Assembly: GCA_036745875.1 (NCBI GenBank)
Contig: DAIOFH010000021.1
Location: 1-42,319, forward strand
Length of the DNA: 42,319 bases
Reading direction: 5' to 3'
Origin: DAIOFH01 sp036745875
GTDB taxonomy: Bacteria; Planctomycetota; SZUA-567
Of the stretch, positions 42,054-42,319 are shown in pieces (within the stretch, counting starts at the first letter, position 1; each line of letters starts with the position of its first letter). The translations under genes and the position numbers were made by a program. Below the pieces are notes generated by a model. That model was not told the origin of the DNA, made no database searches, and was given only the letters and a program-made list of their open reading frames with translations.

Positions 42054-42288
42054 ATGTCCAACAGCAAAAGTTCCATGGACGATGTTTTGAAAATATGTCG
42101 AACGTTTCGCCGAAGGCAACCAAAAGAACTGTTCCCACGCGATGTTTTACTTCCTCTACAAGGAAATCCTCGTCAACCGCATGATGCTCCTCGAGGCGGA
42201 TCCCCACGCGAACAAGGCCAGTCTCGAGCATACGGAAAAGGTCATCAACGACCTGAACATCCTCCTCATGAACCAGCTAAAAGCATAG
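42054..42288 (+). pseudogene. Frameshifted small helical protein gene (one extra A at 42090-42093)
   Basis: From ATG 42054, with AAAGGA eight bases upstream, the frame reads MSNSKSSMDDVLK and then loses sense after the run of four As at 42090-42093. Dropping one A restores a 64-codon frame, YVERFAEGNQKNCSHAMFY and onward to NLNILLMNQLKA-like sequence ending at TAG 42286-42288. The joined product would be 77 residues and helical. The cause could be a sequencing or assembly error, a real mutation or, less likely, a programmed +1 shift. I do not recognise a family. Confidence 0.65.
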
Positions 42289-42319
42289 GGGAGAAAATTC
42301 GGGGCGGCTTTTTCCAAAG

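Noticed and set aside
41135..42076. Extending the small hypothetical gene upstream to a 313-codon frame
   Set aside because: The extension is antisense to a plus-strand gene with a signal peptide and a good ribosome site; a strong ribosome site supports the short start at 41473.

Overview
This window looks like a chromosomal contig from a Gram-negative, anaerobic, heterotrophic bacterium. The Gram-negative call rests on an outer-membrane beta-barrel with TPRs and several exported proteins with signal peptides. The anaerobic call rests on an oxygen-sensitive glycyl radical enzyme with its activase, and on a succinate to 4-hydroxybutyrate fermentation set. Coding DNA is GC-rich, Shine-Dalgarno sites are clear, and the few promoters I can read are housekeeping-type (TTGACA/T, 16-17 nt spacer, TATNAT-like). 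A gut or sediment member of the PVC group (for example Lentisphaerota) would fit, but nothing here proves it. No tRNA, rRNA, CRISPR array, prophage or complete insertion sequence was found.

Layout. (1) 1-3140: an FMN riboswitch and ribB, a long palindromic element, a GNAT acetyltransferase and a DUF554 membrane protein, then a 100-N scaffold gap flanked by an exact 55-bp duplication that looks like an assembly artefact. (2) 3141-14232: a catabolic cluster on the minus strand. It has a rhamnulokinase-like kinase, a glycyl radical enzyme, its activase, a ribose-type ABC importer (ATPase, permease, binding protein) and a fuculose-phosphate-type class II aldolase. A divergent LacI regulator with palindromic operators in its leader lies upstream. 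The glycyl radical enzyme lacks several residues of the known diol dehydratases, and no isomerase or lactaldehyde reductase is present, so the substrate is open. (3) 14342-17573: a type I glutamine synthetase and a radical SAM protein. (4) 17803-25706: a succinate module with succinyl-CoA:CoA transferase, a stand-alone receiver, a cyclic-nucleotide-domain histidine kinase, a DASS dicarboxylate transporter, 4-hydroxybutyrate dehydrogenase and CoA-acylating succinate-semialdehyde dehydrogenase. Together they should import succinate, activate it and reduce it to 4-hydroxybutyrate. (5) 26023-26535: a second GNAT.

(6) 26899-40494 is the most unusual part: a five-gene plus-strand locus for making, modifying and exporting a polysaccharide. 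It encodes a hyaluronan/NodC-type glycosyltransferase with an N-terminal PilZ domain, a membrane-anchored NodB-like protein with a degenerate active site, an exported TPR/lectin-like protein sharing its C-terminal modules, a roughly 1,590-residue TPR protein with a NodB-like insert and a C-terminal outer-membrane barrel, and an exported GH18 + beta-helix + NodB protein. The parts list parallels the Pga and cellulose synthase-dependent systems, but the synthase class and domain architectures differ. I read it as a c-di-GMP-controlled secretion system for a beta-linked, probably GlcNAc-containing polymer. (7) 40511-42288: a nitroreductase-like protein, a small hypothetical protein, a small exported membrane protein and a short gene broken by one extra base in an A run.
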